DNA from: Bacteroidetes bacterium SCGC AAA795-G10
GTDB lineage: Bacteria > Bacteroidota > Bacteroidia > Flavobacteriales > Flavobacteriaceae
Direction of reading: 5' to 3'
DNA: 64,000 bases
Assembly: GCA_003130815.1 (NCBI GenBank)
Contig: QFDA01000001.1
Location: 386,131-450,130 of the forward strand
Within the stretch, counting starts at the first letter, position 1. Every line of letters begins with the position of its first letter. The notes beneath the pieces are model-generated. The model was not told where the DNA came from. It did not search any database and saw only the letters and a list, made by a program, of their open reading frames with translations. Below, in pieces: positions 45,051 to 53,064 of this stretch. The position numbers and the translations under genes are program-made.

Positions 45051-45080
45051 TTGAAAAAACTAAAAAAGATTGTATTTTTG
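45050..45080 (+). promoter_or_regulatory. Promoter of ahcY
   Basis: TTTG (45050-45053), a 19-bp spacer and TATTTTTG (45073-45080) match the Bacteroidota consensus exactly. Transcription would start about 20 bp before the ahcY ATG, leaving no room for a SAH-type riboswitch. Confidence 0.75.
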
Positions 45081-45093
45081 ACCTCGCTTTTAA

Positions 45094-45101
45094 CAAAGGT
45101 A
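45094..45101 (-). promoter_or_regulatory. Promoter -7 box of the phosphopantetheinyl transferase-thiamine operon
   Basis: Read on the minus strand this is TACCTTTG, a TAnnTTTG box about 44 bp before the transferase start. A TTG (45124-45126) lies 22 bp upstream of it. The ahcY promoter faces it, so the two may interfere. Confidence 0.5.
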
Positions 45102-45105
45102 CAAT

Positions 45106-46425
45106 ATGAGCACAAAAATATCACAATATACTCCTTACAAAGTAAAAGACATTTCTCTTGCAGAGTGGGGTAGAAAAGAAATAAAACTCGCTGAAAAGGA
45201 AATGCCTGGCCTAATGGCATTAAGAAAAGAATATGGGTCTAAGAAACCTCTTAAAGGAGCTCGTATAGCTGGCTGCCTACATATGACTATCCAAACTGCT
45301 GTGCTAATTGAAACCTTAGTAGAACTTGGCGCGGATGTTACATGGAGTTCATGCAACATATTTTCTACACAAGACCATGCTGCAGCTGCCATCGCAAAAG
45401 CAGGTATACCAGTATACGCTTGGAAAGGAATGACAGAAAAAGAATTTAATTGGTGTATTGAGCAAACAATTCATTTCGGTGAAGATAAAAAGCCTCTAAA
45501 TATGATTTTAGACGATGGTGGTGACTTAACGAATATGGTTTTGGATAATTATCCAGAATTAGTAACCGAGATAAGAGGTCTTTCTGAAGAAACAACAACT
45601 GGTGTTCATCGTTTGTATGAAAGATTTAATAATGGAACATTACCAATTCCTGCAATAAATGTAAATGATTCTGTTACAAAATCTAAATTTGACAACAAAT
45701 ATGGCTGTAAGGAAAGTGCTGTTGACGCAGTGCGCCGTGCAACTGATATTATGCTCGCAGGAAAAAGAGTTATTGTCTGTGGATATGGTGACGTCGGAAA
45801 AGGAACAGCTGCTTCATTTAGAGGTGCTGGAGCAATCGTCACTGTTACAGAAATAGACCCAATCTGTGCACTTCAAGCTTCAATGGATGGTTATGAGGTT
45901 AAGAAATTATCAACAGTTATAAAAGATATGGATATCATCTGTACTGCAACTGGAAATAAAGATATTGTATGCGATGATCATTTTCTTGCAATGAAAGATA
46001 AAGCTATCATATGTAATATAGGTCATTTTGATAATGAAATCGATATGAGTTGGTTAAACGAAAATTATGGACATACAAAATCTGAAATCAAACCTCAAGT
46101 TGACTTGTATACTCTAGAAAAAAATAAACAAATAATAGTTTTAGCTGAAGGCAGGTTAGTAAATCTTGGTTGTGCAACTGGACATCCGAGTTTTGTAATG
46201 AGTAACTCTTTTACTAATCAAGTTCTAGCTCAGATTGAATTGTGGAAAAATTCTGATTCATATGAAAATAAGGTCTATATGTTACCTAAAACACTAGACG
46301 AAAAAGTCGCTTTGCTTCATTTAAATCATCTCGGAATAGAATTAGAGGAGCTTTCAAAAGATCAAGCGAGTTATATTGGTGTAAAAACAGAAGGGCCTTT
46401 CAAACCAGAATACTATCGATATTAG
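45106..46425 (+). CDS. ahcY: Adenosylhomocysteinase
   Basis: This enzyme hydrolyses S-adenosylhomocysteine to adenosine and homocysteine with bound NAD. The substrate part has [17 protein letters not shown] and the Cys in [16 protein letters not shown]. The NAD-binding motif is CGYGDVGKG near residue 224. The C-terminus ends with [13 protein letters not shown], the typical tail. Length is 439 aa. It has its own promoter and terminator, so it is a single-gene unit. Confidence 0.97.
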   Translation: MSTKISQYTPYKVKDISLAEWGRKEIKLAEKEMPGLMALRKEYGSKKPLKGARIAGCLHMTIQTAVLIETLVELGADVTWSSCNIFSTQDHAAAAIAKAGIPVYAWKGMTEKEFNWCIEQTIHFGEDKKPLNMILDDGGDLTNMVLDNYPELVTEIRGLSEETTTGVHRLYERFNNGTLPIPAINVNDSVTKSKFDNKYGCKESAVDAVRRATDIMLAGKRVIVCGYGDVGKGTAASFRGAGAIVTVTEIDPICALQASMDGYEVKKLSTVIKDMDIICTATGNKDIVCDDHFLAMKDKAIICNIGHFDNEIDMSWLNENYGHTKSEIKPQVDLYTLEKNKQIIVLAEGRLVNLGCATGHPSFVMSNSFTNQVLAQIELWKNSDSYENKVYMLPKTLDEKVALLHLNHLGIELEELSKDQASYIGVKTEGPFKPEYYRY

Positions 46426-46449
46426 TAAAACTTATGGTATTAATTTAAA

Positions 46450-46478
46450 AAAAAGCTCGCCTAATTGACGAGCTTTTT
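46450..46478. terminator. Bidirectional terminator between ahcY and rpmA
   Basis: AAAAAGCTCG (46450-46459) and CGAGCTTTTT (46469-46478) form a perfect 10-bp stem with a 9-nt loop, flanked by A- and T-runs. It is 25 bp after the ahcY stop and 20 bp from the rpmA stop. It suits both converging genes. Confidence 0.9.
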
Positions 46479-46497
46479 ATTTTGAGAATACCAAGTT

Positions 46498-46758
46498 TTA
46501 ATTTTTAAAAGGTGTAACGGAAACAAAAGATTTGTTGTTTTTCTTTTTTTTGAATGTAACGATTCCGTCTACCTCGGCATGCAGAGTATGGTCTTTACCG
46601 AGGTAAACATTTTCCCCAGCATTATGAGCTGTACCCCTTTGACGGATTATAATATTTCCAGCACGGGCGGTTTGGCCACCGAAAATCTTCACACCTAATC
46701 TTTTAGATTCTGATTCTCTGCCGTTTTTAGAACTTCCTACCCCTTTTTTGTGAGCCAT
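46498..46758 (-). CDS. rpmA: 50S ribosomal protein L27
   Basis: L27 sits near the peptidyl-transferase centre. The N-terminus [24 protein letters not shown] is standard, with no Firmicutes-type cleavable extension, and [26 protein letters not shown] follows. Length is 86 aa. It is co-transcribed with rplU, 18 bp upstream. Confidence 0.97.
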   Translation of the reverse strand: MAHKKGVGSSKNGRESESKRLGVKIFGGQTARAGNIIIRQRGTAHNAGENVYLGKDHTLHAEVDGIVTFKKKKNNKSFVSVTPFKN

Positions 46759-46776
46759 TATAAAAAATTTTAATTG

Positions 46777-47328
46777 TTATTTCTTTGATAATGCAGCAAT
46801 CAAATCAGATTTTTTCATGGATGATATGCCGCTAATCTCTTTAGATTTTGCTTCTTTTTTTAGCTCTGATAATGTCATATTATTTAGATCCTTTGTTTTA
46901 ACTTCACCAGAAGACTTTTTATCTTTAGCTGAAGTTTTCGCCTTGATTTCCTTCTTAGGTAATGATTTTGTTTTAACATCAGGTTTTTCTTGCCTAGAAG
47001 ATTTAGGTTTAGATCCTTTTATCAGAATTTTTTCTATTAGCAGTTCAGTTAATGCTTGGCGATGTCCGTTTTTGACACGATACCCTTTACGTCTTTTTTT
47101 CTTGAAAACGATTATTTTGTCATCTTTCAAATGACTTAAGACCTTAGCCTCCACTGAAGCTCCAGAAATTGAAGGTTCTCCAATAGAAACTCTCCCTCCA
47201 TCATCGTACAAAAAAACCTTATCAAAGGATACTTTAGATCCCTCTTTTTCAGACAATCGGTCAACAAAAAGTTTCTGATTTTGATTGACCTTAAATTGTT
47301 TGCCTGCTATTTCTACAATTGCATACAT
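46777..47328 (-). CDS. rplU: 50S ribosomal protein L21 with C-terminal Rho_N/SAP-like extension
   Basis: The L21 domain covers about residues 1-103 (MYAIVEIAGKQFKV...KKKRRKGYRVKNGHRQALTELLIEKI). A Lys/Ser-rich linker (about 104-150) follows. The last 33 residues (MTLSELKKEAKSKEISGISSMKKSDLIAAL) resemble the Rho N-terminal/SAP-like helix-extended-helix nucleic-acid domain. Normal L21 is about 103 aa, so the protein is 80 residues longer. A role in extra rRNA or RNA contacts is inference. A promoter box lies about 20 bp upstream. Confidence 0.92.
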   Translation of the reverse strand: MYAIVEIAGKQFKVNQNQKLFVDRLSEKEGSKVSFDKVFLYDDGGRVSIGEPSISGASVEAKVLSHLKDDKIIVFKKKRRKGYRVKNGHRQALTELLIEKILIKGSKPKSSRQEKPDVKTKSLPKKEIKAKTSAKDKKSSGEVKTKDLNNMTLSELKKEAKSKEISGISSMKKSDLIAALSKK

Positions 47329-47348
47329 TAATATACCATTACGGTCGG

Positions 47349-47379
47349 CAAATATAGTGCTTTTTAATAATAAAACAAT
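47349..47379 (-). promoter_or_regulatory. Promoter of rplU-rpmA
   Basis: On the minus strand, ATTG (47379-47376), a 19-bp spacer and TATATTTG (47356-47349) match the Bacteroidota promoter. The -7 box ends about 20 bp before the rplU start. Confidence 0.7.
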
Positions 47380-47389
47380 TTAGTGCTAA

Positions 47390-47754
47390 TTACAATTTAT
47401 TTTCAATAGAATACTTACTAGGTCCCGTAATAAATAATATTAGGTACAAAAGAGATTTTTCTTTTTTTGAAAACGGATCACCATCATGTTTGAATATTAA
47501 AGCAACGAACATTGTTATAATTGGAAAAATGCAGAAAAATCTTATTTTTCATCCAATTATTATAAAAATTGGGACAATAAATTCAGCAAAAGCTTTAAGT
47601 ATCAATGAAGGGAGAGGTCCTATTCCAATTGGATCACTAAATGTAAAATCTCCATTAATAATTTTTAAAACCTTATTATATCCATGAGTAAAAAAAGGCT
47701 CGAATAACTAACCCTGAGGAAAAATAATCCTTGACTTAATCGAGTATATTTCAT
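47390..47754 (-). pseudogene. Broken DoxX family membrane protein gene
   Basis: No intact gene fills the 449-bp gap 47329-47777, but the minus strand carries a recognisable DoxX gene. ATG 47754 opens MKYTRLSQGLFFLRVSYSSLF. A run of seven T (47690-47696 on the plus strand as A) shifts the frame; eight would restore it. Then THGYNKVLKIINGDFTFSDP and IGIGPLPSLILKAFAEF follow, a TGA at 47551-47549 interrupts after FIIIG, and the rest ends GDPFSKKEKSLLYLI...TGPSKYSIENKL at TAA 47390. With one base added the gene has about 122 codons, as DoxX does. It directly follows rfbB. The plus-strand frame 47490-47687 is its shadow. Confidence 0.82.
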
Positions 47755-47777
47755 TATAAATATTAGATTACTAAAAT

Positions 47778-48770
47778 TTACAGACCCAAATAATATCTAA
47801 TTGTTTTATCAAGACCTAATTCAAATGGTGTTTTTGGCTTCCAACCCAGTTCATCTTTAATTTTTGAATTATCAATTGCATATCTGTAATCATGTCCGGG
47901 ACGATCAGGTATAAAATTAATTAACTTGTTTGAAAATCCCTCAGAGCGTCCCAATATAGAATCTGTCATTTTAATTAATTTAAGAACTAAATCAATATTT
48001 TTTTTTTCGTTTTCTCCTCCAATGAGATAGGTTTCACCTATTTTACCCTTATGTAATATCAAATCAATCGCTTCCACATGATCTTCTACATATAACCAAT
48101 CTCTTATATTTTTACCATCTCCATACACAGGAAGTGTTTTTTTATTAATAATATTTTTAATCATCAAAGGAATAAGCTTTTCAAAATGTTGTGCGGGTCC
48201 GTAATTATTAGAACAATTAGATATTACTACAGGAAGACTATAAGTATGATAATAGGCCCTCACTAAATGGTCTGATGCAGCTTTTGAGGCGGAGTAAGGA
48301 GATCTTGGATCATAATTACTCTTTTCTGAAAATTTTCCCCCTATTGCTAGACTTCCAAATACTTCATCAGTAGAAATATGATAGAAAAGTTTCTCTTTTT
48401 TGTTTTTACCCCAACTTTGCCTAGCTGTTTCAAGTAGATTATGTGTTCCTTTAATATTAGTTGATATAAATTGAAAAGGATTATCAATAGAATTATCAAC
48501 ATGCGACTCTGCTGCAAGATGGATAACAATATCAAAATTATTTGACTGAAATAGTTCTTGGAGAAATTCTAATTCTCTAATGTCACCCTTTATAAATTTA
48601 TAATTTATAGAAGATTTACAGTTTTCAAGATTTTTCAAGTTTGAGGCATATGTTAATGAATCTAGATTTAAAATTCTGTAGTTAGGATAATCTTTGATTA
48701 ATTTTTTAACTAAGTGAGAGCCTATAAAGCCTGCCCCTCCAGTAATTAAGATTGATTTACTTTTACTCAT
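47778..48770 (-). CDS. rfbB: dTDP-glucose 4,6-dehydratase
   Basis: This extended SDR enzyme makes dTDP-4-keto-6-deoxyglucose, the second step to dTDP-L-rhamnose. The NAD loop is TGGAGFIGSHL near residue 10 and the catalytic Tyr/Lys are in SPYSASKAASDH near residue 160. HISTDEVFGSL is also typical. Length is 330 aa. It is the last gene of rfbA-C-D-B, 1 bp after rfbD. Confidence 0.96.
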   Translation of the reverse strand: MSKSKSILITGGAGFIGSHLVKKLIKDYPNYRILNLDSLTYASNLKNLENCKSSINYKFIKGDIRELEFLQELFQSNNFDIVIHLAAESHVDNSIDNPFQFISTNIKGTHNLLETARQSWGKNKKEKLFYHISTDEVFGSLAIGGKFSEKSNYDPRSPYSASKAASDHLVRAYYHTYSLPVVISNCSNNYGPAQHFEKLIPLMIKNIINKKTLPVYGDGKNIRDWLYVEDHVEAIDLILHKGKIGETYLIGGENEKKNIDLVLKLIKMTDSILGRSEGFSNKLINFIPDRPGHDYRYAIDNSKIKDELGWKPKTPFELGLDKTIRYYLGL

Positions 48771-48771
48771 A

Positions 48772-49638
48772 TCATATTTTCCCCTCTATTCTATTTAAAC
48801 AGTCATCTAACGCACTAGTCCAATCTAAAATTTTCAATGACAAGTGGGTTTCAATTCTACTTGTATCTAAAATAGAGTTTTTAGGCCTTAATGCACGAGT
48901 AAAATACTGTTTAGAAGAGCAGGGAATTATTTCACAATTACTTTTTTTTATTAATTTAATTTTTTTTGCTAAATCAAACCATGTTGTTTCACCCATAAGA
49001 GCATAATTGTAACAATCATAATCAAAAAAATGATTTTGATCAATATTGGATAACACAACCCTTGCCAAATCAATTCCATAAGTTAACCTTCCTTTCTGAT
49101 CATCAACAACACACAGGTTTCTTTTTTTATTAATATTATTTAATGCAGTTTTTACAAAATTTGAACCAAAGGGGCTAAACATCCATGAAACTCTAAAAGT
49201 AGTGTTAATACATTTAGCATTTTTGAGTAGAATTTCAGCTTTATATTTTGTTTTCCCATATATATTTAATGGATTGGGTGTGTGATCTTCTGAATAATTT
49301 GATTTACTAGTTCCGTCAAAAATATAATCTGTTGAGAAATTTACTATTGAAAGAGTCTTCTCCTCCGCAAAAGCTATTAAGTTTTTAATCCCATCTACAT
49401 TAATTTGGTAGGCTTTTTCTGGACTTTCCTCAGCCTGATCTACTTGAGTATATGCAGCACAATTTATGATTCCATCTAAAGGATGATCATCAAAAAAAAT
49501 TTTTAATGTTTTAGGTCTAGTTATATCTACTTTGTTTTTAGAGGCAAAGATCAGCTTATGAATTGGAAACTCATTAGCTACTTTTTTAAAGCACTTACCT
49601 AATTGCCCTTCCGCTCCAGTCACTAAGTAGCTAGGCAT
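48772..49638 (-). CDS. rfbD: dTDP-4-dehydrorhamnose reductase
   Basis: This SDR enzyme reduces the 4-keto group to complete dTDP-L-rhamnose. The N-terminal loop is YLVTGAEGQLGKCF, followed by INCAAYTQVDQAEE and the active-site YGKTKYKAE. The frame runs to 49719, but ATG 49638 gives the normal N-terminus and an 8-bp overlap with rfbC. Length is 289 aa. It is linked with rfbA, rfbC and rfbB. Confidence 0.95.
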   Translation of the reverse strand: MPSYLVTGAEGQLGKCFKKVANEFPIHKLIFASKNKVDITRPKTLKIFFDDHPLDGIINCAAYTQVDQAEESPEKAYQINVDGIKNLIAFAEEKTLSIVNFSTDYIFDGTSKSNYSEDHTPNPLNIYGKTKYKAEILLKNAKCINTTFRVSWMFSPFGSNFVKTALNNINKKRNLCVVDDQKGRLTYGIDLARVVLSNIDQNHFFDYDCYNYALMGETTWFDLAKKIKLIKKSNCEIIPCSSKQYFTRALRPKNSILDTSRIETHLSLKILDWTSALDDCLNRIEGKI

Positions 49639-50203
49639 ACAAATCTTGATTAAAATCAAATAATGATAAATTTGCCAGTTTAGAATTATTTTTATCTTTT
49701 TTAGATTGAATCCATTCATCTTTGGATAATCTCCAGTTAATATCTAATTCCGGGTCTTCAGGAGATAGGCTTCTTTCGTATTTTGAATTGAAAAAATTAT
49801 CAACTTTGTAGTAAAAAATAGATTTCTGACTTAGTGTTATAAACCCGTGAGCAAAGCCTCTTGGTATAAAAATTTGAAATCTATTTTCAGTATTTAATTC
49901 TTGACTAAAGTATTGTCCAAATGTAGGTGATCCTCTACGTATATCAACAACGACATCTAATACACTACCTTTAATAACACTGACTAATTTAGATTGCGCA
50001 AATGGTGGTAACTGATAATGTAAGCCCCTTAAAACACCCTTTTTGGAATGGGTTATATTATCTTGACAAAAATAGATTTCTTTTTGTGAAAAAAATTTAC
50101 TTTGACTCTTATTAAAATGTTCTGAAAAGGAACCTCTTTCATCTTTAAATATTTGATTTTTAAAAAGAAATACATCTTTAAATAAGGTTGGGATTATTTC
50201 CAT
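49631..50203 (-). CDS. rfbC: dTDP-4-dehydrorhamnose 3,5-epimerase
   Basis: This cupin-fold epimerase has the active-site RGLHYQLPP segment with its His near residue 66, plus FIPRGFAHGFITLS and YKVDNFFNSKYERSLSPEDPELDINW. Length is 190 aa. It belongs to the rhamnose operon, between rfbA (6 bp gap) and rfbD (8 bp overlap). The rhamnose made goes into the surface glycan of this cluster. Confidence 0.95.
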   Translation of the reverse strand: MEIIPTLFKDVFLFKNQIFKDERGSFSEHFNKSQSKFFSQKEIYFCQDNITHSKKGVLRGLHYQLPPFAQSKLVSVIKGSVLDVVVDIRRGSPTFGQYFSQELNTENRFQIFIPRGFAHGFITLSQKSIFYYKVDNFFNSKYERSLSPEDPELDINWRLSKDEWIQSKKDKNNSKLANLSLFDFNQDLYA

Positions 50204-50209
50204 ATCATT

Positions 50210-51082
50210 TTATCTATAATCGTTTAACAAATAATTACCATAACTCGTACCTTCAAGAGCTTCGGCCTGCTTTATCAACTGCTTTTTAGTTATAAACCCT
50301 TTTTTGAATGCTATTTCTTCTAAACACGCAACCTTTACACCTTGTCTTTTCTCTATAGTTTCAATAAATTGACCGGCTTTTAATAAAGATTCAGGAGTTC
50401 CAGTGTCTAACCAAGCAAATCCTCGGCCAAGAGTTTCAACAATAAGTTTTTTCTTTTTTAAAAAAAACTTATTAATGTCAGATATTTCTAACTCACCTCT
50501 TTCAGAAGGTGATATTGATTTTGCTACTTGAACTACTGAATTAGGATAAAAATATAATCCAACCACAGCGTGCTTGCTTTTCGGATTTTTTGGTTTTTCT
50601 ACAATTGAAATTGGATTTCCCTTTTCATCAAATTCAATGACTCCATATCGATGAGGATCTTTAACAGTATATCCAAAGATAGTTGCTTCAGAGCCATAAG
50701 TTGTTCGTTCGACAACATTATTTAATTGGTGAGAAAAATCTAGACCATAAAAAATATTATCTCCTAGTATTAAGCATACTGAATCTCCACCAATAAATTT
50801 TTCTCCCAAAATAAAAGCATCTGCTATACCTCTCGGAGATTTTTGAATTTTATATTGAATATTTATTCCCCATTTACTGCCATTTTCTAACAAACTTTTA
50901 TAAGAATCAATATCCTCAGAAGTGCAGATTAATAATATATCTTTTATTCCTGCGAGTATTAATACTGAAAGCGGATAGTAAATCATTGGCTTATCATAAA
51001 TTGGAAGAAGTTGTTTAGATACTCCGAATGTTATCGGAAATAAGCGAGACCCTTTCCCACCAGCAAGAAGAATGGCTTTCAT
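50210..51082 (-). CDS. rfbA: Glucose-1-phosphate thymidylyltransferase
   Basis: The nucleotidyltransferase signature GGKGSRLFPITFGVSKQLLPIYDKPM is at residues 8-33 (loop plus Lys), followed by LILGDNIFYG and the C-terminal RGFAWLDTGTPESLLKAGQF. It makes dTDP-glucose from glucose-1-phosphate and dTTP. Length is 290 aa, the normal RmlA type. It heads the rhamnose set, 7 bp after the glycosyltransferase gene. Confidence 0.96.
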   Translation of the reverse strand: MKAILLAGGKGSRLFPITFGVSKQLLPIYDKPMIYYPLSVLILAGIKDILLICTSEDIDSYKSLLENGSKWGINIQYKIQKSPRGIADAFILGEKFIGGDSVCLILGDNIFYGLDFSHQLNNVVERTTYGSEATIFGYTVKDPHRYGVIEFDEKGNPISIVEKPKNPKSKHAVVGLYFYPNSVVQVAKSISPSERGELEISDINKFFLKKKKLIVETLGRGFAWLDTGTPESLLKAGQFIETIEKRQGVKVACLEEIAFKKGFITKKQLIKQAEALEGTSYGNYLLNDYR

Positions 51083-51089
51083 AACGTAA

Positions 51090-52286
51090 TTATACTAAAA
51101 TAAGTTCAAGTTTATTTAGTAATTTCTCTTTTTCAAAATTACTATTAAAATAATCCAACGCATTTCTTGAAAATTTATTTCTTTGTTGAAGCGATGATCT
51201 AGACATTTTTAAAATTTGCTTTGCTAACTCGGAAGAATTCTCAGTTTCCGAACAAAGCCCTGCCCCAGAATCGTTTATAACTTTCTTTCCAATTCCGTCT
51301 AAGGCACCAATTATTGGCTTCCCACATGCTAAATAAGACTGTAATTTTCCTGGAAGTGTGTAAGAAAATATCTCTGCTTTTTTTAAAGTAATAAGTAACG
51401 CATCTGCACAAGAAAGATAATCTGGTATTTCTCTTGGAGAATAGGCTCCTAGAAAAAGAAATTTATTTTCTAGTCCTTTTTTTGATATTAAATTTTGAAC
51501 ACGTTTCTTATCTCTTCCATCTCCTAAAATAACCAGGTTTATTTTTTCGTTTCTTAATATTTCAAATGTTTCGATGATTGTATCGAAATCTTGAGAAACT
51601 CCTATGTTACCAGCAAAAACTAAATTGAATCCTGATGGGAATTTTTTTGCAATAACAGTTTTTTTTGGCAAAGGCTTATAAAATTCTTCAGCATAATATG
51701 GATAATATTTAACTTTTTTCAAATCAACTTTTTGTTTTTGCAAATAGAAGTTAAAAAATGGTGATTGAACTAAAATTTGATCAGAAAATCTATAAATTAA
51801 TCTTGTCATTATATCAATTAGCCCCAAAATAAGTTTATTATTAATGCCCCCAGCTATCTTAACTGATTCAGGCCAAAGATCATGTACCCATAAATTTGAT
51901 TTACATTTAAATTTTTTTGCCGCAATAACCCCCAAAATGCCCACTGTTATTGGAGAGGGTGCATAAATAAAAATCTTATCAAATCTTTTTTTTAAGTTTA
52001 AAATTTTTAATGTTCCAAAAATTACAAATGATAAATAATTAAAAAGAAGGTCAATACCTTTACCTTTTTTTCTCAACAAAAGATTTGCTCTATTAATTTT
52101 TACTTTGTTTAAATATTCTTCATTAGGTCCTTCCCAAGAATATCCCTTAAAATACTCACCACTAGGATAATTTGGTTTCCCCGTAAGTACCTCTACTAAA
52201 TGCCCTCTTTTTTGTAAAGAGAAGACGATATCATTAATTCTTAGATTTTCTGGATAGAAATATTGTGTAATAACCAATATTTTCAT
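51090..52286 (-). CDS. Glycosyltransferase family 4, WbuB-like
   Basis: The N-terminus ITQYFYPENLRINDIVFSLQKRGHLVEVLTGKPNYPSGEYFKGY is close to WbuB-type proteins, which transfer N-acetyl-L-fucosamine. The donor domain has LVFAGNIGVSQDFDTIIE, ANDALL-like positions (SCADALLITL), and TLPGKLQSYLACGKPIIG. Because a UDP-FucNAc pathway is encoded downstream in the cluster order, the sugar is probably FucNAc. This is inference. The protein is cytoplasmic or membrane-associated, 398 aa. Confidence 0.88.
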   Translation of the reverse strand: MKILVITQYFYPENLRINDIVFSLQKRGHLVEVLTGKPNYPSGEYFKGYSWEGPNEEYLNKVKINRANLLLRKKGKGIDLLFNYLSFVIFGTLKILNLKKRFDKIFIYAPSPITVGILGVIAAKKFKCKSNLWVHDLWPESVKIAGGINNKLILGLIDIMTRLIYRFSDQILVQSPFFNFYLQKQKVDLKKVKYYPYYAEEFYKPLPKKTVIAKKFPSGFNLVFAGNIGVSQDFDTIIETFEILRNEKINLVILGDGRDKKRVQNLISKKGLENKFLFLGAYSPREIPDYLSCADALLITLKKAEIFSYTLPGKLQSYLACGKPIIGALDGIGKKVINDSGAGLCSETENSSELAKQILKMSRSSLQQRNKFSRNALDYFNSNFEKEKLLNKLELILV

Positions 52287-53060
52287 TTAATGAAAATTTC
52301 TGGTTTTATTTCCTTTTTTATCAGTCCAACCTTTTTTCTTCCATAATGCTGAATGCGGTTCTTTAATAGCGGTCTTATTCCCTGGTCTTGGATCCTTAGT
52401 ATAATAGTAAAGTATGATCGATCTCCTCGCTTGACCTATTGGAAAGTTTAAGGGATCGGGAAGACCATGATAACTATAATCATTAGTATCAAATGCCATA
52501 AATCTATTATGTATAGGTGCTATTTTTTTTACTAGCCTATCACCATTATTATTATAAAGACCAAACTCTCCACCCCAACCTTCCTTCCACCCTGGATTCA
52601 AATAAAGAATTGCATTAACTCTCCTATGAAGACCAGTTGCATCATGGTAATTTCCATCAATGTGAACATCTAACAATCCGCCACTAACCGTGACATTTAA
52701 TCCACCACCAGTAAAATATGGGTCTGGGATTAATTTTGGGATATGCAAAGCCTTAGATAAAGCCTTAAGAAAAGGTGCCGAATTCATAATTCTTATGGCA
52801 TCAATAATGTGATCTGGTATATCAAATTCTGAGGACCATTTTGACCTCATTTTAACCTCAATATTTTTATCGTTTGTTTTTTCCCATTGATTACTTTTTA
52901 AATCAGGAAAACTATTAAGAATTTGATTTGCAAAGTTAAGATCAAAAAAATTGTCTATATATATGTGTTCAAAAGGAATTGATGATGAATTATTTAAATC
53001 ATTATCAGTAATTTTATTACTGCAATTTTTAACAATTTTAAATAAAGTGTCTTGATTCAT
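52287..53060 (-). CDS. 2OG-Fe(II) oxygenase, polysaccharide cluster (copy 1)
   Basis: The iron-binding facial triad is visible: His and Asp in HIDGNYH near residue 135, and a distal His in DYSYHGLPDP near residue 198. The 2-oxoglutarate-binding Arg follows in QARRSIILYYYTKD. The sequence RVNAILYLNPGWKEGWGGEF is common to small hydroxylases of this type. It is 257 aa with no signal peptide. It may hydroxylate a sugar, a lipid carrier or a protein tied to glycan assembly. It diverges from the membrane protein gene with only 4 bp between starts. A paralog lies at the other end of the cluster. Confidence 0.85.
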   Translation of the reverse strand: MNQDTLFKIVKNCSNKITDNDLNNSSSIPFEHIYIDNFFDLNFANQILNSFPDLKSNQWEKTNDKNIEVKMRSKWSSEFDIPDHIIDAIRIMNSAPFLKALSKALHIPKLIPDPYFTGGGLNVTVSGGLLDVHIDGNYHDATGLHRRVNAILYLNPGWKEGWGGEFGLYNNNGDRLVKKIAPIHNRFMAFDTNDYSYHGLPDPLNFPIGQARRSIILYYYTKDPRPGNKTAIKEPHSALWKKKGWTDKKGNKTRNFH

Positions 53061-53064
53061 ATTT

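Noticed and set aside
45051-45105. SAH riboswitch upstream of ahcY
   Set aside because: The consensus promoter leaves only about 20 nt of leader, too short for the aptamer.
47490-47687. 65-codon plus-strand reading frame in the gap after rplU
   Set aside because: It lies antisense to the DoxX pseudogene, and its codons read as shadows of that conserved membrane protein.
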